Part shown: positions 25,303-33,402 of the stretch, piece by piece
Numbering within the stretch: the first letter of the stretch is position 1
Layout: each line of letters starts with the position of its first letter
From: Streptomyces sp. CB01580
Lineage (GTDB): Bacteria > Actinomycetota > Actinomycetes > Streptomycetales > Streptomycetaceae
DNA length: 64,000 nucleotides
Assembly: GCF_001905795.1 (NCBI RefSeq)
Contig: NZ_LIXJ01000019.1
Span: forward strand, 81,649 to 145,648
Direction of reading: 5' to 3'
Made by a program: the position numbers and the translations under genes
The notes under the pieces: model-generated
Seen by the model: the letters and a program-made list of their open reading frames with translations, nothing else
What the model was told of the DNA's origin: nothing
The model's database searches: none

Positions 25303-25466
25303 GCCACTCAGCGTGGTCGAGCGGCCGTACGCTGACCAGCAACGACGACGGTACGCAGCGTGCATGTACCGGTACGCACGGCGACCGGTACCGCCCGTCC
25401 CCCGTGACGCAGGAACGGGCGGCGGCGGGCGCGGTGGGCCGATGAGCAGCGAAGGCGGGCAGCACC

Positions 25467-26324
25467 ATGGAGTTGGACGGCGCGATCGACGGCAGCGACG
25501 ACTCGGAGGAAGCGGCGGACCTGTTCCGTGTGGTCGGCCGTCAAGTCCGGCTGCTGCGCGAACGGGCCGGCCTCACTCAGCGGGAACTGGGCGAACGCCT
25601 CGGGTACAGCGAGGAGCTGATCCGCTCGCTGGAACGCGGACGCAGAACGCCGCAGCCCGAATTCCTGGACTCGGCCGACGACTTGCTGAGCGCGGGCGGA
25701 CTGCTCCGGTCCACGATGGAGGACGTGAAGCGCGCGAAGGCACGGGCGCGCGTGAAGCATCCGGCGTGGTTCAAGGATTACGCGAGGCTGGAGGCGGACG
25801 CTGTCGAGCTTTGCTACTACAGCAACCACACGGTGCCTGGTCTGTTTCAGACCGAGGCGCACACACGCGCCCTGTACGCCATGCGCAAGCCCTTGCTGGA
25901 CGACGAGCTCATCGAACAGCGGGTGACGTCCCGCCTGGCTCGACAGACCGTCCTGACGAAGCGCCCCGCCCCGATGGTGAGTTGCGTCATCGAGGAGGCG
26001 ATCCTCCGACGCCCCATCGGTGAATGGGACGTTCACGAGGAGCAGCTCCAGGAGCTGGCCAGGCTCGGCGGGTTGCGAAACGTGGAGCTTCAGGTCATGC
26101 CGCTGGACCGACCTGAACACGCGGGCCTCGGTGGCCCGTTCATCCTCCTCACTCCGACACGTAAACCACAGGTCGGCTACCTTGAGGTACAGAACATCAG
26201 CCGGTTGATCACCGACCCGGAGGAAGTTCGTATTCTGGCCGCACGATACGGGTGCATCCGATCGCAGGCACTCACACCGCGTGAGTCCTTGGCTCTGATC
26301 GAAAGGTTGCTGAAAGACCGATGA
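25467..26324 (+). CDS. XRE-type helix-turn-helix regulator with DUF5753
   Basis: A 285-residue regulator. An N-terminal HTH (about 20-75) is seen in VGRQVRLLRERAGLTQRELGERLGYSEELIRSLERG, followed by the DUF5753 domain (about 100-280, HPAWFKDYARLEADAVELCYYSNHTVPGLFQTEAHTRAL to the end). It belongs to the WhiJ-like group that pairs with DUF397 small proteins in Streptomyces. The stop overlaps the following DUF397 gene by ATGA. GAAGGCGG precedes the start. Partner-dependent repression is family knowledge, not shown here. Confidence 0.92.
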   Translation: MELDGAIDGSDDSEEAADLFRVVGRQVRLLRERAGLTQRELGERLGYSEELIRSLERGRRTPQPEFLDSADDLLSAGGLLRSTMEDVKRAKARARVKHPAWFKDYARLEADAVELCYYSNHTVPGLFQTEAHTRALYAMRKPLLDDELIEQRVTSRLARQTVLTKRPAPMVSCVIEEAILRRPIGEWDVHEEQLQELARLGGLRNVELQVMPLDRPEHAGLGGPFILLTPTRKPQVGYLEVQNISRLITDPEEVRILAARYGCIRSQALTPRESLALIERLLKDR

Positions 26325-26554
26325 AGCCCGACATCCGGGTTCAGAGCCCGGCAGACAACTCGTGGTTCAAGAGCAGCCACAGCTCCAACGAGGGCGGCGA
26401 GTGCGTCGAGGTGTCCGTTGCCGAACAGGCCGTCCTCGTCCGCGACTCGAAGGACACCGCCCGCTCCCACATCGCCCTCACCCCGACCGCATGGACGCAC
26501 TTCGTGCGATACGCGGCGACTGGAGGTCCAGAACATCAGCAAGCTGATCACTGA
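26321..26554 (+). CDS. DUF397 protein with an altered C terminus
   Basis: A 77-residue small protein. The DUF397 core is complete: WFKSSHSSNEGGECVEVSV, AVLVRDSKDTARSHIALTPTAWTHFVRYAA. Its sister at 26660 ends one residue after FVRYAA, but here the frame runs on into 12 extra residues (TGGPEHQQADH and stop) read out of frame from a remnant of a DUF5753 gene. The natural stop was therefore lost at about base 26519. It is translationally coupled to the XRE gene. Confidence 0.85.
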   Translation: MKPDIRVQSPADNSWFKSSHSSNEGGECVEVSVAEQAVLVRDSKDTARSHIALTPTAWTHFVRYAATGGPEHQQADH

Positions 26555-26663
26555 CCTGGAGGAGGTACGTATGCTGTCGGCGCGATACGGCAGCATCCGA
26601 GGTCAGGCACTCAGTCCCCGCGAGTCCCTGGTACTGATCGAGAAGATCTCGGGAGAACAATGA
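26520..26663 (+). pseudogene. 3' remnant of a second DUF5753 regulator gene
   Basis: In one frame these 144 bases encode the last 47 residues of an XRE/DUF5753 protein (LEVQNISKLITDLEEVRML and on to the stop). They match the last 47 residues of the intact neighbour at 33 positions. There is no start and no HTH. The remnant abuts the DUF397 gene upstream, and its stop overlaps the next DUF397 gene by ATGA, as in an intact pair. An ancestral second regulator-DUF397 pair has lost all but the regulator tail. Confidence 0.85.
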
Positions 26664-26860
26664 GCGATCGTCAGCCGGTCGACGAGGTCAACCTTTCCTG
26701 GTCCAAGAGTAGTTACAGCAGCGGGGAAGGCGGCGCATGCGTGGAGTTCGCCACCGTCGATCACGCCGTCCTCGTCCGCGACTCGAAGGACACCGCCCGC
26801 TCCCACCTCACCCTCACCCCGACCGCCTGGACGCACTTCGTGCGATACGCGGCGAAGTGA
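26660..26860 (+). CDS. DUF397 small protein, second copy
   Basis: A 66-residue DUF397 protein (LSWSKSSYSSGEGGACVEFATV, AVLVRDSKDTARSHLTLTPTAWTHFVRYAAK). It shares the central DSKDTARSH and TPTAWTHFVRYAA with the first copy but differs elsewhere, so it is a diverged paralogue rather than a fresh duplicate. The ATG overlaps the stop of the truncated regulator remnant, so translation may now depend on a leftover coupling site. Family function is unproven; it is associated with WhiJ-type regulators. Confidence 0.88.
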   Translation: MSDRQPVDEVNLSWSKSSYSSGEGGACVEFATVDHAVLVRDSKDTARSHLTLTPTAWTHFVRYAAK

Positions 26861-27125
26861 GCACGCCCTGGCGTCCCCGTCCCAACAGAAAACTGCCACC
26901 CTCGCGCCCCCACTGAGGTGAGTCCGGCGTTCGAGGACGCCCGGGCAGGACGCGGCAGGCTCGTCGGCCGACGGGGCCGGGCGGCCGGGTCACTCGGCTG
27001 GCCTGGTGCGGTCGCCGCGCGGTGGTCGCGGGTTCACGCTGTGAACGTGGCGGAAGCGCGGCCAGATTCCGCTTCCGCGCCACGGTGTGCGGCGACGACC
27101 GCGCCGGCGACGAAAGGTGACAGCC

Positions 27126-27542
27126 ATGGCGAGCATGCCCAGTGGTGTGCGACAGGACACGACGGGCTCCCGGGGCGGCGGACAGGTGGCCGCACCGGCG
27201 ATGTTCGTCGGCGTGGCGCTGGTCCTCAGCGGCGTGCTGAGCGTTCTCCAGGGCATCACCGGCATCGCCCGCGACAGGCTGTACGGCGTCCCGCTGCACT
27301 ACGAATACCGCTTCGACCTCACCACCTGGGGCTGGATCCATCTGATCGTGGGGATCGCCCTGCTGGTCGGTGGTTTCGGAGTGCTGCGGGCCATGAGCTG
27401 GGGTCGTTCGGCCGGTATCGGGCTCGCCGCCATCAGCCTGGTCACCCAGTTCATGTTCATCCCGTACTACCCGCTGTGGGCCATCAGCGTGATGACGCTG
27501 GACCTCATCGTTCTCTGGGCACTGATCAGGCTTGTCACCTGA
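27126..27542 (+). CDS. Small four-helix membrane protein (DUF7144-like)
   Basis: A 138-residue integral membrane protein with about four TM helices: APAMFVGVALVLSGVLSVLQ, WGWIHLIVGIALLVGGFGVL, AGIGLAAISLVTQFMFIP and WAISVMTLDLIVLWALIR. The pattern matches a family of small Streptomyces membrane proteins. The ATG of MASMPSG follows GAAAGGTGA. It is a single gene converging on the aldehyde dehydrogenase. No function is known to me. Confidence 0.8.
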   Translation: MASMPSGVRQDTTGSRGGGQVAAPAMFVGVALVLSGVLSVLQGITGIARDRLYGVPLHYEYRFDLTTWGWIHLIVGIALLVGGFGVLRAMSWGRSAGIGLAAISLVTQFMFIPYYPLWAISVMTLDLIVLWALIRLVT

Positions 27543-27557
27543 GCCCGCCCTCCCGCA

Positions 27558-27597
27558 CCGCCCGGTCGTCGGTTCCGCGTCCTTGTCCACCGGGCGG
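27558..27597. terminator. Hairpin between convergent genes
   Basis: CCGCCCGG (27558-27565) pairs with CCGGGCGG (27590-27597) across a 24-base loop, between the stops of the membrane protein and the aldehyde dehydrogenase. The loop is long, so it is a moderate terminator candidate. Confidence 0.4.
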
Positions 27598-27608
27598 GAC
27601 GGCGAGGG

Positions 27609-29132
27609 TCACGCGCGGCGGCCGTCCACGCTGCGGGGCAGGTTCAGCGGGTTGTTCTCGCGGAGTTCCGGCGGGAGGAGCGCGTCGGGGGTCGACTGGT
27701 ACGTGAGCGGGCGCAGCCATCGTTCGATCGCGGTGGCGCCGACCGAGGTGGATGTGGATGTGGTGGCCGGATAGGGGCCGCCGTGGTGCTGAGCGGGGGC
27801 GACGGCGACGCCGGTCGGCCAGCCGTTGACGAGGACGCGCCCGGCCAGCGGGGTGAGGGCCGCGAGGAGGGCGGGGGCGTCGGTGTCGGGCCCGTCGGTG
27901 GCGGTGTGAAGGGTGGCGGTGAGGTTCCCGGGGAGGCGGGAGAGGACGGCGTCGATCTCGTCGTCGGAGGTGTAGCGGGCGACGACCGTGACCGGCCCGA
28001 AGCACTCCTCCAGGAGCGCGTCGTGCGGGCCGTCGGCGGCGAGGAGGTGCGCCGGAACGGTGAGGAAGCCGGGTGCGACGGTGTGGTCGCCGCCCGCGCC
28101 GGGGGTGACCGGGGCCTCGACACCGGGGAGCCCGGCCCGTTCGCCCACCCCTGAGAGGAAGGCGTCGCGCATCCGGTGGTCGAGCAGGACCCCGGCCTCG
28201 GCGTCGCTGACCGCGTCGGTGAGCGCCTTCAGGAGCCGGTCGCCGCTCTCCCCGGCCGGGGCCAGGACGAGTCCGGGTTTGGTGCAGAACTGGCCCAGGC
28301 CCAGGGTCATCGAGCCCGCGAGCCCGGCGCCGATCCGCTCGCCGCGCTCGGCGGCGGCGGCCTCGGTGACGACCACGGGGTTGAGGGAGCCCAGTTCGCC
28401 GTGGAAGGGGATGGGGACGGGGCGGGCGGCCGCCGCGTCGTGCAGGGCGCGTCCACCGCGTACCGAGCCGGTGAATCCGGCGGCGGCCACCAGCGGGTGC
28501 CTGATCAGTTCGAGTCCCGCTTCGAAGCCGTGCACCAGGACCAGCACGTCCTCGGGCAGTCCGGCCCGTGCCGCCGCCCGGCGCAGTACGGAGGCGCAGA
28601 GTTCGGCGGTGGCGGGGTGGTCCGGGTGCGCCTTGACGACGACGGGGCAGCCGGCGGCCAGCGCGCTCGCGGTGTCACCGCCGGGGACGGAGAAGGCGAG
28701 CGGGAAGTTGCTCGCCGCATACACGGCGACCACCCCGAGCGGAACTTTGTAGCGGCGCAGGTCGGGCCACGGCGGGGTCCGGGTGGCGTCCTCGTGGTCG
28801 ATGCGGATGTCGAGGAAGGCGCCCTCGTCGACGACCTCCGCGAACGCCCTCAACTGGGCGGCGGTCCGGGCGACTTCGCCGGTGAGCCGGGCCGGGCCGA
28901 GCGCGGTCTCCGCGTCGGCGGCTTCGATCACGTGCTCCCCCGCCTCGGTCAGCAGGTCGGCCGCGGTGCGCAGGAAGGCGGCGCGTGCGGCGCGGTCGGC
29001 GAGGGCGCCGCGTACGGCATGGGCGGCCCGGACGGCGCGGTCGACCTCCTCCGACGAGGACTCCACCGCAACCTGCTCGCGCGGGTTGCCGGTTCGGGGG
29101 TCGACGCTCAAGACGGGTGCTGCTGCCACCAT
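27609..29132 (-). CDS. NADP-dependent aldehyde dehydrogenase, 2-oxoglutarate semialdehyde (2,5-dioxovalerate) type
   Basis: A 507-residue ALDH. The fold shows VPLGVVAVYAASNFPLAFSVPGGDTASALAAGCPVVVKAHPDHP, the glycine-rich GFTGSVRGGRAL, the catalytic Glu region PFHGELGSLNPVVV and the catalytic Cys in GLGQFCTKPGLV. The combination PFHGELGSLNPV plus QFCTKPG is characteristic of KGSADH-like enzymes of sugar-acid and hydroxyproline catabolism. It diverges from an IclR regulator, common for such pathways. Substrate is inferred. Confidence 0.88.
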   Translation of the reverse strand: MVAAAPVLSVDPRTGNPREQVAVESSSEEVDRAVRAAHAVRGALADRAARAAFLRTAADLLTEAGEHVIEAADAETALGPARLTGEVARTAAQLRAFAEVVDEGAFLDIRIDHEDATRTPPWPDLRRYKVPLGVVAVYAASNFPLAFSVPGGDTASALAAGCPVVVKAHPDHPATAELCASVLRRAAARAGLPEDVLVLVHGFEAGLELIRHPLVAAAGFTGSVRGGRALHDAAAARPVPIPFHGELGSLNPVVVTEAAAAERGERIGAGLAGSMTLGLGQFCTKPGLVLAPAGESGDRLLKALTDAVSDAEAGVLLDHRMRDAFLSGVGERAGLPGVEAPVTPGAGGDHTVAPGFLTVPAHLLAADGPHDALLEECFGPVTVVARYTSDDEIDAVLSRLPGNLTATLHTATDGPDTDAPALLAALTPLAGRVLVNGWPTGVAVAPAQHHGGPYPATTSTSTSVGATAIERWLRPLTYQSTPDALLPPELRENNPLNLPRSVDGRRA

Positions 29133-29179
29133 GATTCCTTCCGCTCCGCTGCCACACATCGGAATTCGTTCGGTATTCT

Positions 29180-29190
29180 GAACACTGTTC
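29180..29190. promoter_or_regulatory. Palindrome GAAC-ACT-GTTC between ALDH and IclR genes
   Basis: A perfect 4-bp dyad with 3-base spacer, next to a further GTTC (29168-29171) that pairs with the same GAAC at 8-base spacing. It is 48 bases upstream of the ALDH start in the divergent region, where an IclR operator is expected. Confidence 0.45.
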
Positions 29191-29361
29191 GCGATCTTGA
29201 ATATGGCCCGACTCTATTTCCGGGCCTCGGGAGTTGGCAAGGAGCCGTACGGCCAAGGAGTCCCCGGACCCCGGAGCGGCTGGGGCCGAAGGCGCCGGGT
29301 GCGGGAAGCCACGGGGCTCGTCAGCGGACGGACGGCGTGGAACGGGAAGGGGTGCGGGACG

Positions 29362-30132
29362 ATGTCTGCCGCCGAATCGGGTGGTGCACAGGTCAAGTCC
29401 GCCGTGCGCACGGTGGAACTGCTGGAGTACTTCGCCGGACGGCCCGGCATGCACTCGCTCGCCACGGTGCAGGAGGCCGTCGGCTACCCCAAGTCCAGCC
29501 TCTACATGCTGTTGCGCACGCTCGTGGAGCTGGGCTGGGTGGAGACCGACGCGACGGGCACCCGGTACGGGATCGGCGTACGGGCCCTGCTGGTCGGCAC
29601 CTCGTACATCGACGGCGACGAGGTCGTCGCAGCGGCCCGGCCGACCCTGGACCGGCTGGCCGGCGACACCACGGAGACCATCCACCTGGCCCGCCTCGAC
29701 GGCACGAACGTGGTGTACCTGGCGACCCGGCAGTCCCAGCACCATCTGCGTCCGTTCACCCGGGTCGGCCGACGGCAGCCCGCCCACTCCACCTCGCTCG
29801 GCAAGGCGCTCCTGGCCACCCACAGCGACGAGCAGGTCCGCAAGATGCTGCCGGAGACGCTGCCCGCGCCGACCGGGCACACCATCACCGACCGCGAGAG
29901 GCTCATCGAGGAGCTGCACGCCGTGCGCGAGCGGGGGTACGCGGTGGACCGTGAGGAGAACACCCTCGGCCTGCGCTGCTTCGGTGTCGCCGTCCCGTAC
30001 CGCACCCCGGCGCGCGACGCCATCAGTTGCTCGGTTCCGGTCGCCCGGCTCACGCCCGCGCACGAGCAGATGGTGAAGGACGCGCTGTTCGACGCGCGGG
30101 ACCGGCTCGCCCTCGCCACCCGGAGGCTGTGA
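29362..30132 (+). CDS. IclR-family transcriptional regulator
   Basis: A 256-residue regulator with an N-terminal winged HTH (SAVRTVELLEYFAG, LATVQEAVGYPKSSLYMLLRTLVELGWVE) and a C-terminal IclR effector domain (ETIHLARLDGTNVVYLATRQ, RQPAHSTSLGKALLA, YAVDREENTLGLRCFGVAVPY). AAGGGG precedes the ATG. Divergence from the aldehyde dehydrogenase suggests control of that gene, probably derepressed by a sugar-acid intermediate (inference). Confidence 0.9.
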   Translation: MSAAESGGAQVKSAVRTVELLEYFAGRPGMHSLATVQEAVGYPKSSLYMLLRTLVELGWVETDATGTRYGIGVRALLVGTSYIDGDEVVAAARPTLDRLAGDTTETIHLARLDGTNVVYLATRQSQHHLRPFTRVGRRQPAHSTSLGKALLATHSDEQVRKMLPETLPAPTGHTITDRERLIEELHAVRERGYAVDREENTLGLRCFGVAVPYRTPARDAISCSVPVARLTPAHEQMVKDALFDARDRLALATRRL

Positions 30133-30191
30133 GCCGGGCTTTCCCCGCAGGCCGGATCGTGCCCGCTCCGGTCGTGTGCGGTCCCGTCCCC

Positions 30192-30229
30192 TGTACGGTC
30201 CCGTCGCGTGTGTACGGTCCCGTCGCGTG
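30192..30229 (+). repeat. Two tandem 19-bp repeats
   Basis: The 19-base unit TGTACGGTCCCGTCGCGTG occurs twice head to tail without mismatch, in a spacer of GC-rich low-complexity sequence between the IclR and PBP genes. Confidence 0.8.
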
Positions 30230-30380
30230 CGCCCCGTCCAGGTCCGGTCGGGGCGTATGCGCCCCGTCCTGTCCCGGCCCCTTCGTGTCCGTTCCGACCT
30301 GGTCGCACCGTTCATGAGTAATCGGTGAGAATCGGCGCGGCCCGGAACGACGCGCGATGCCCCGCTCGTCCTCCTCCGGG

Positions 30381-31832
30381 ATGAACAAGACGATCAGGCG
30401 GACCTCGGTCTTCTGTCTGCTCCTGGTCCTCGCCCTGCTGGTGCGGGCGACCTGGGTGCAGGCGTATCAGGCACGGGCGCTCGCAGACGACGACCACAAC
30501 CGGCGGAAGATCATGGCGCAGTACGCACAGCCGCTCGGTGACATCATCGTGGCCGGGAAACCGGTCACCGGCTCGAAGAGGACGGAGGGCGGCGACCTCG
30601 CGTACCAGCGCACCTACACCGATGGCGCGCTCTACTCGGCCGTCACCGGCTACAGCTCCCAGGCGTTCGGGATCACGCAGTTGGAGGGGATCTACGGCCC
30701 CGTGCTCAACGGCACCGACGACCGGCTGAAGAACCCGGTGGACGCGTTGACCCGCAAGCAGGCGGCCCCGGGCGACGTCCTGACCACGATCGACCCCGAT
30801 GTACAGAAGGCCGCGTACGAGGCGCTCGGCGACGACAAGGGCGCGGCGGTCGCGATCGACCCGGGCACCGGGCAGATCCTGGGCATGGTCTCCACCCCGT
30901 CCTTCGACCCGTCGACGATCAGTGCGGCGACGGATGGCGACGCGTGGGAGAAGCTACGCGCCGACAAGGACAAGCCACTGGTCAACCGGGCGCTGCGGCA
31001 GCCGCTGGCGCCCGGTTCGACGTTCAAGCTGGTTGTGGCCGCCGCGGCGCTGGAGGACGGACTGTACGACTCCGTCGACGAGCGCACGGACAGCCCGAAT
31101 CCGTACCGCCTGCCCGGCAGCAGCAAGGACCTGGAGAACGAGAACGCCTCCGCCCCCTGCGAGAACGCCACGCTGCGCACCGCGCTCCAGTACTCCTGCA
31201 ACAACGTCTTCGGGAAGATGGCCGTCGATCTCGGCCAGGACAAGGTCAGGGCGATGGCGGAGAAGTTCGGCTTCAACGACGAGAAGCTCGACGTGCCGGT
31301 GCGCGCCTTCGAGAGCGTCTACCCGTCCGGCATGGACAAGGCGCAGACGGCGCTGTCGGGCATCGGGCAGTTCGAGGTGACCGCGACGCCGTTGCAGATC
31401 GCCATGGTGTCGGCCACCCTCGCCAACGGCGGTGAACTGGCCGCGCCGCACATGGTGTCGAAGGTGACGGACGCCGACGGCGACACCTTGCAGGAGTACG
31501 CCGACGGGGACACGAAGCGGGTGGTCTCGAAGTCCACCGCCGAGCAGTTGCGCAGCGCGATGGTGACGGTCGTCGAGGAGGGCACGGGCAGCAACGCCCG
31601 GATCGCCGGGGCCGAGGTCGGCGGCAAGACGGGGACCGCGCAGAACGGTGTGGGCAACAGCAGTACCCCGTACGCGTGGTTCACCTCGTACGCGAAGGAC
31701 CGGACCAGCGACAAGGAGGTCGCGGTCGCGGTGCTCGTCGAGGACTCGGGCGCGGCCCGCTCGGAGGTCAGCGGCAACGGCCTGGCCGCGCCGATCGCCC
31801 AGAAGATAATGAAGGCCGCCCTGGCGCGCTGA
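30381..31832 (+). CDS. Penicillin-binding protein, transpeptidase (class B, PbpA-like)
   Basis: A 483-residue cell-wall transpeptidase. It has a TM anchor (about 8-24), a short N-terminal domain with GITQLEGIYGPVLNGTDDRL and the PASTA-less transpeptidase domain. Active-site motifs are STFK (Ser at 213), SCN (272-274) and KTG (416-418). The ATG of MNKTIRRTSVFCLLLV is the usual start of the Streptomyces PbpA group; an ATG eight codons earlier exists. The gene stands away from ftsW/rodA-type genes here, so it may be an accessory PBP. Confidence 0.92.
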   Translation: MNKTIRRTSVFCLLLVLALLVRATWVQAYQARALADDDHNRRKIMAQYAQPLGDIIVAGKPVTGSKRTEGGDLAYQRTYTDGALYSAVTGYSSQAFGITQLEGIYGPVLNGTDDRLKNPVDALTRKQAAPGDVLTTIDPDVQKAAYEALGDDKGAAVAIDPGTGQILGMVSTPSFDPSTISAATDGDAWEKLRADKDKPLVNRALRQPLAPGSTFKLVVAAAALEDGLYDSVDERTDSPNPYRLPGSSKDLENENASAPCENATLRTALQYSCNNVFGKMAVDLGQDKVRAMAEKFGFNDEKLDVPVRAFESVYPSGMDKAQTALSGIGQFEVTATPLQIAMVSATLANGGELAAPHMVSKVTDADGDTLQEYADGDTKRVVSKSTAEQLRSAMVTVVEEGTGSNARIAGAEVGGKTGTAQNGVGNSSTPYAWFTSYAKDRTSDKEVAVAVLVEDSGAARSEVSGNGLAAPIAQKIMKAALAR

Positions 31833-32091
31833 CAGCCGGGCGGGGCGGGGTCGGCGGGGCGTACGCCGGTCCCGGCACGGTGTCACCCCCGTGCCCCCTC
31901 TGCCTCTGCTTCTTCCGGTTCCCGAGCCCCGGTCGCACGCCCGCGCCGGGGCCGTATCGGGCATCTGCCGTACGAGTGCCGCCGGGGCCGCGGGCGCGAC
32001 CGGTACGGAATAGGGCATCCTCCCGATGCCCTCGGGCCACCTCAGTGACCAGCCTGGACGCGTCACACAGGCACGGTTCTGGAGGATTGTC

Positions 32092-33360
32092 GTGGTGGGT
32101 GCGAGGCCGGGTTCGGCGACGGTACGGGTACTACGGGACCGTACGGCGGGGCTGTTCCTGACAGCGGTCGTCGTCTCGGGGTTCGGGACATCGGCGATGT
32201 GGCTGGCGGCCGGGGTCTGGGTGAAGTCGCTCACCGGCTCCGCCAGTCTGGCGGCGCTCGCCGTCTTCGCGATGTGGCTGCCGGTGCTGTTCGGACCCGC
32301 GCTCGGGGCGGTCGCCGACCGGCTTCCCCGGAAACCGCTGCTGGTCTGGTCGAACCTGCTGATGGCGGGGCTGATGACCACACTGCTCCTGGTCGACTCG
32401 GAGGGACGGGTCTGGATCCTCTTCGTCGTGCTCGTCCTGTACGGGGCGGCCTCCGTCGTGATGGACGCGGCCGAGTCCGCGCTGGTCGCCGGGGCCGTCG
32501 ACGCCCACCTGCTGGGCGATTTCAACGGGCTGCGGATGACGGCGAACGAGGGCATGAAGCTGCTGGCCCCGCTGGCCGGTGCGGGGCTGTACACGCAGTT
32601 CGGGGGTGGCGCGGTGGCGCTGCTGGACGCGGCGTCGTTCGCGCTGGCGGCCGGTGTCTGCGCGCTGTTGCCGGTGCGTGAACCGGCCGGGGACGACACC
32701 GCGGCCCACCGGCGCGACGCAGAAAGCCGTTCCGGGATGCGCGAGCTGTGGCGGTCCCCGGTGCTGCGACCGCTGGTGCTGACGGGTTCGGCGACGATGC
32801 TGTGCGCGGGGATCAACGGGGCGGCGATCTACGCCTTCATCGACGTTCTCGGGCACTCCCCCTCGTACGCGGGTGCGCTGTACGCGGTGCAGGGCGCCGG
32901 GTCCGTCGCCGTGGGGCTGCTGGCGGGGCCGCTGCTGCGGCGGATGGACGAGCGGGTGTTCGCGGCGGCCGGAAGCGCGGTGTTCGCGGTGGCGATCGCG
33001 CTGCGGGCGCTGCCGTACGACGCGGTGGCGCTGGCGGGCAGCGTGATCATCGGGTTCGGTCTGCCGTGTGTGCTGATCGCCGCGATGACGGCGGTGCAGC
33101 GGGAGACCCCGGACGCGGTGCTGGGCCGTACCTCGGCCGCCGCCAACACGCTGTTGATGGTGCCGAACGCGGTGGCACTGGCGCTGGGCGCCGGACTGAT
33201 CGCGCTGGTGGACGTCCGGGTGCTGCTGCCGCTGACCGGCGCGGCGGCGCTGCTGGCTCCGGCCCTGCTGCTCGCGGGGCGGCGGACGGCACGGCGCGCG
33301 GACCGGCTCGCGCCGCGACGGGACGGGGAAGCAGTGTCACGGGTACGTCAAGGCGGGTGA
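32092..33360 (+). CDS. Major facilitator superfamily transporter
   Basis: A 422-residue integral membrane protein with 10-12 predicted helices and the MFS loop signature GAVADRLPRKPLLVWSN between helices 2 and 3. Related genes export macrolides or other drugs (MFS_3 or enterobactin exporter-like group), but no substrate can be given. GGAGGA lies 6 bases before the GTG at 32092; a second GTG one codon later is equally possible. It stands alone, same strand as the PBP but with a 259-bp gap. Confidence 0.85.
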   Translation: MVGARPGSATVRVLRDRTAGLFLTAVVVSGFGTSAMWLAAGVWVKSLTGSASLAALAVFAMWLPVLFGPALGAVADRLPRKPLLVWSNLLMAGLMTTLLLVDSEGRVWILFVVLVLYGAASVVMDAAESALVAGAVDAHLLGDFNGLRMTANEGMKLLAPLAGAGLYTQFGGGAVALLDAASFALAAGVCALLPVREPAGDDTAAHRRDAESRSGMRELWRSPVLRPLVLTGSATMLCAGINGAAIYAFIDVLGHSPSYAGALYAVQGAGSVAVGLLAGPLLRRMDERVFAAAGSAVFAVAIALRALPYDAVALAGSVIIGFGLPCVLIAAMTAVQRETPDAVLGRTSAAANTLLMVPNAVALALGAGLIALVDVRVLLPLTGAAALLAPALLLAGRRTARRADRLAPRRDGEAVSRVRQGG

Positions 33361-33402
33361 AGGTAAGGGAACGGCAAAGCCGGGCCGTTCGTTACCCGGT
33401 GC

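Noticed and set aside
30133..30380. Small proteins in the C/G-rich spacer before the PBP gene
   Set aside because: Open frames come from tandem GTCCCGT-type words and lack codon bias.
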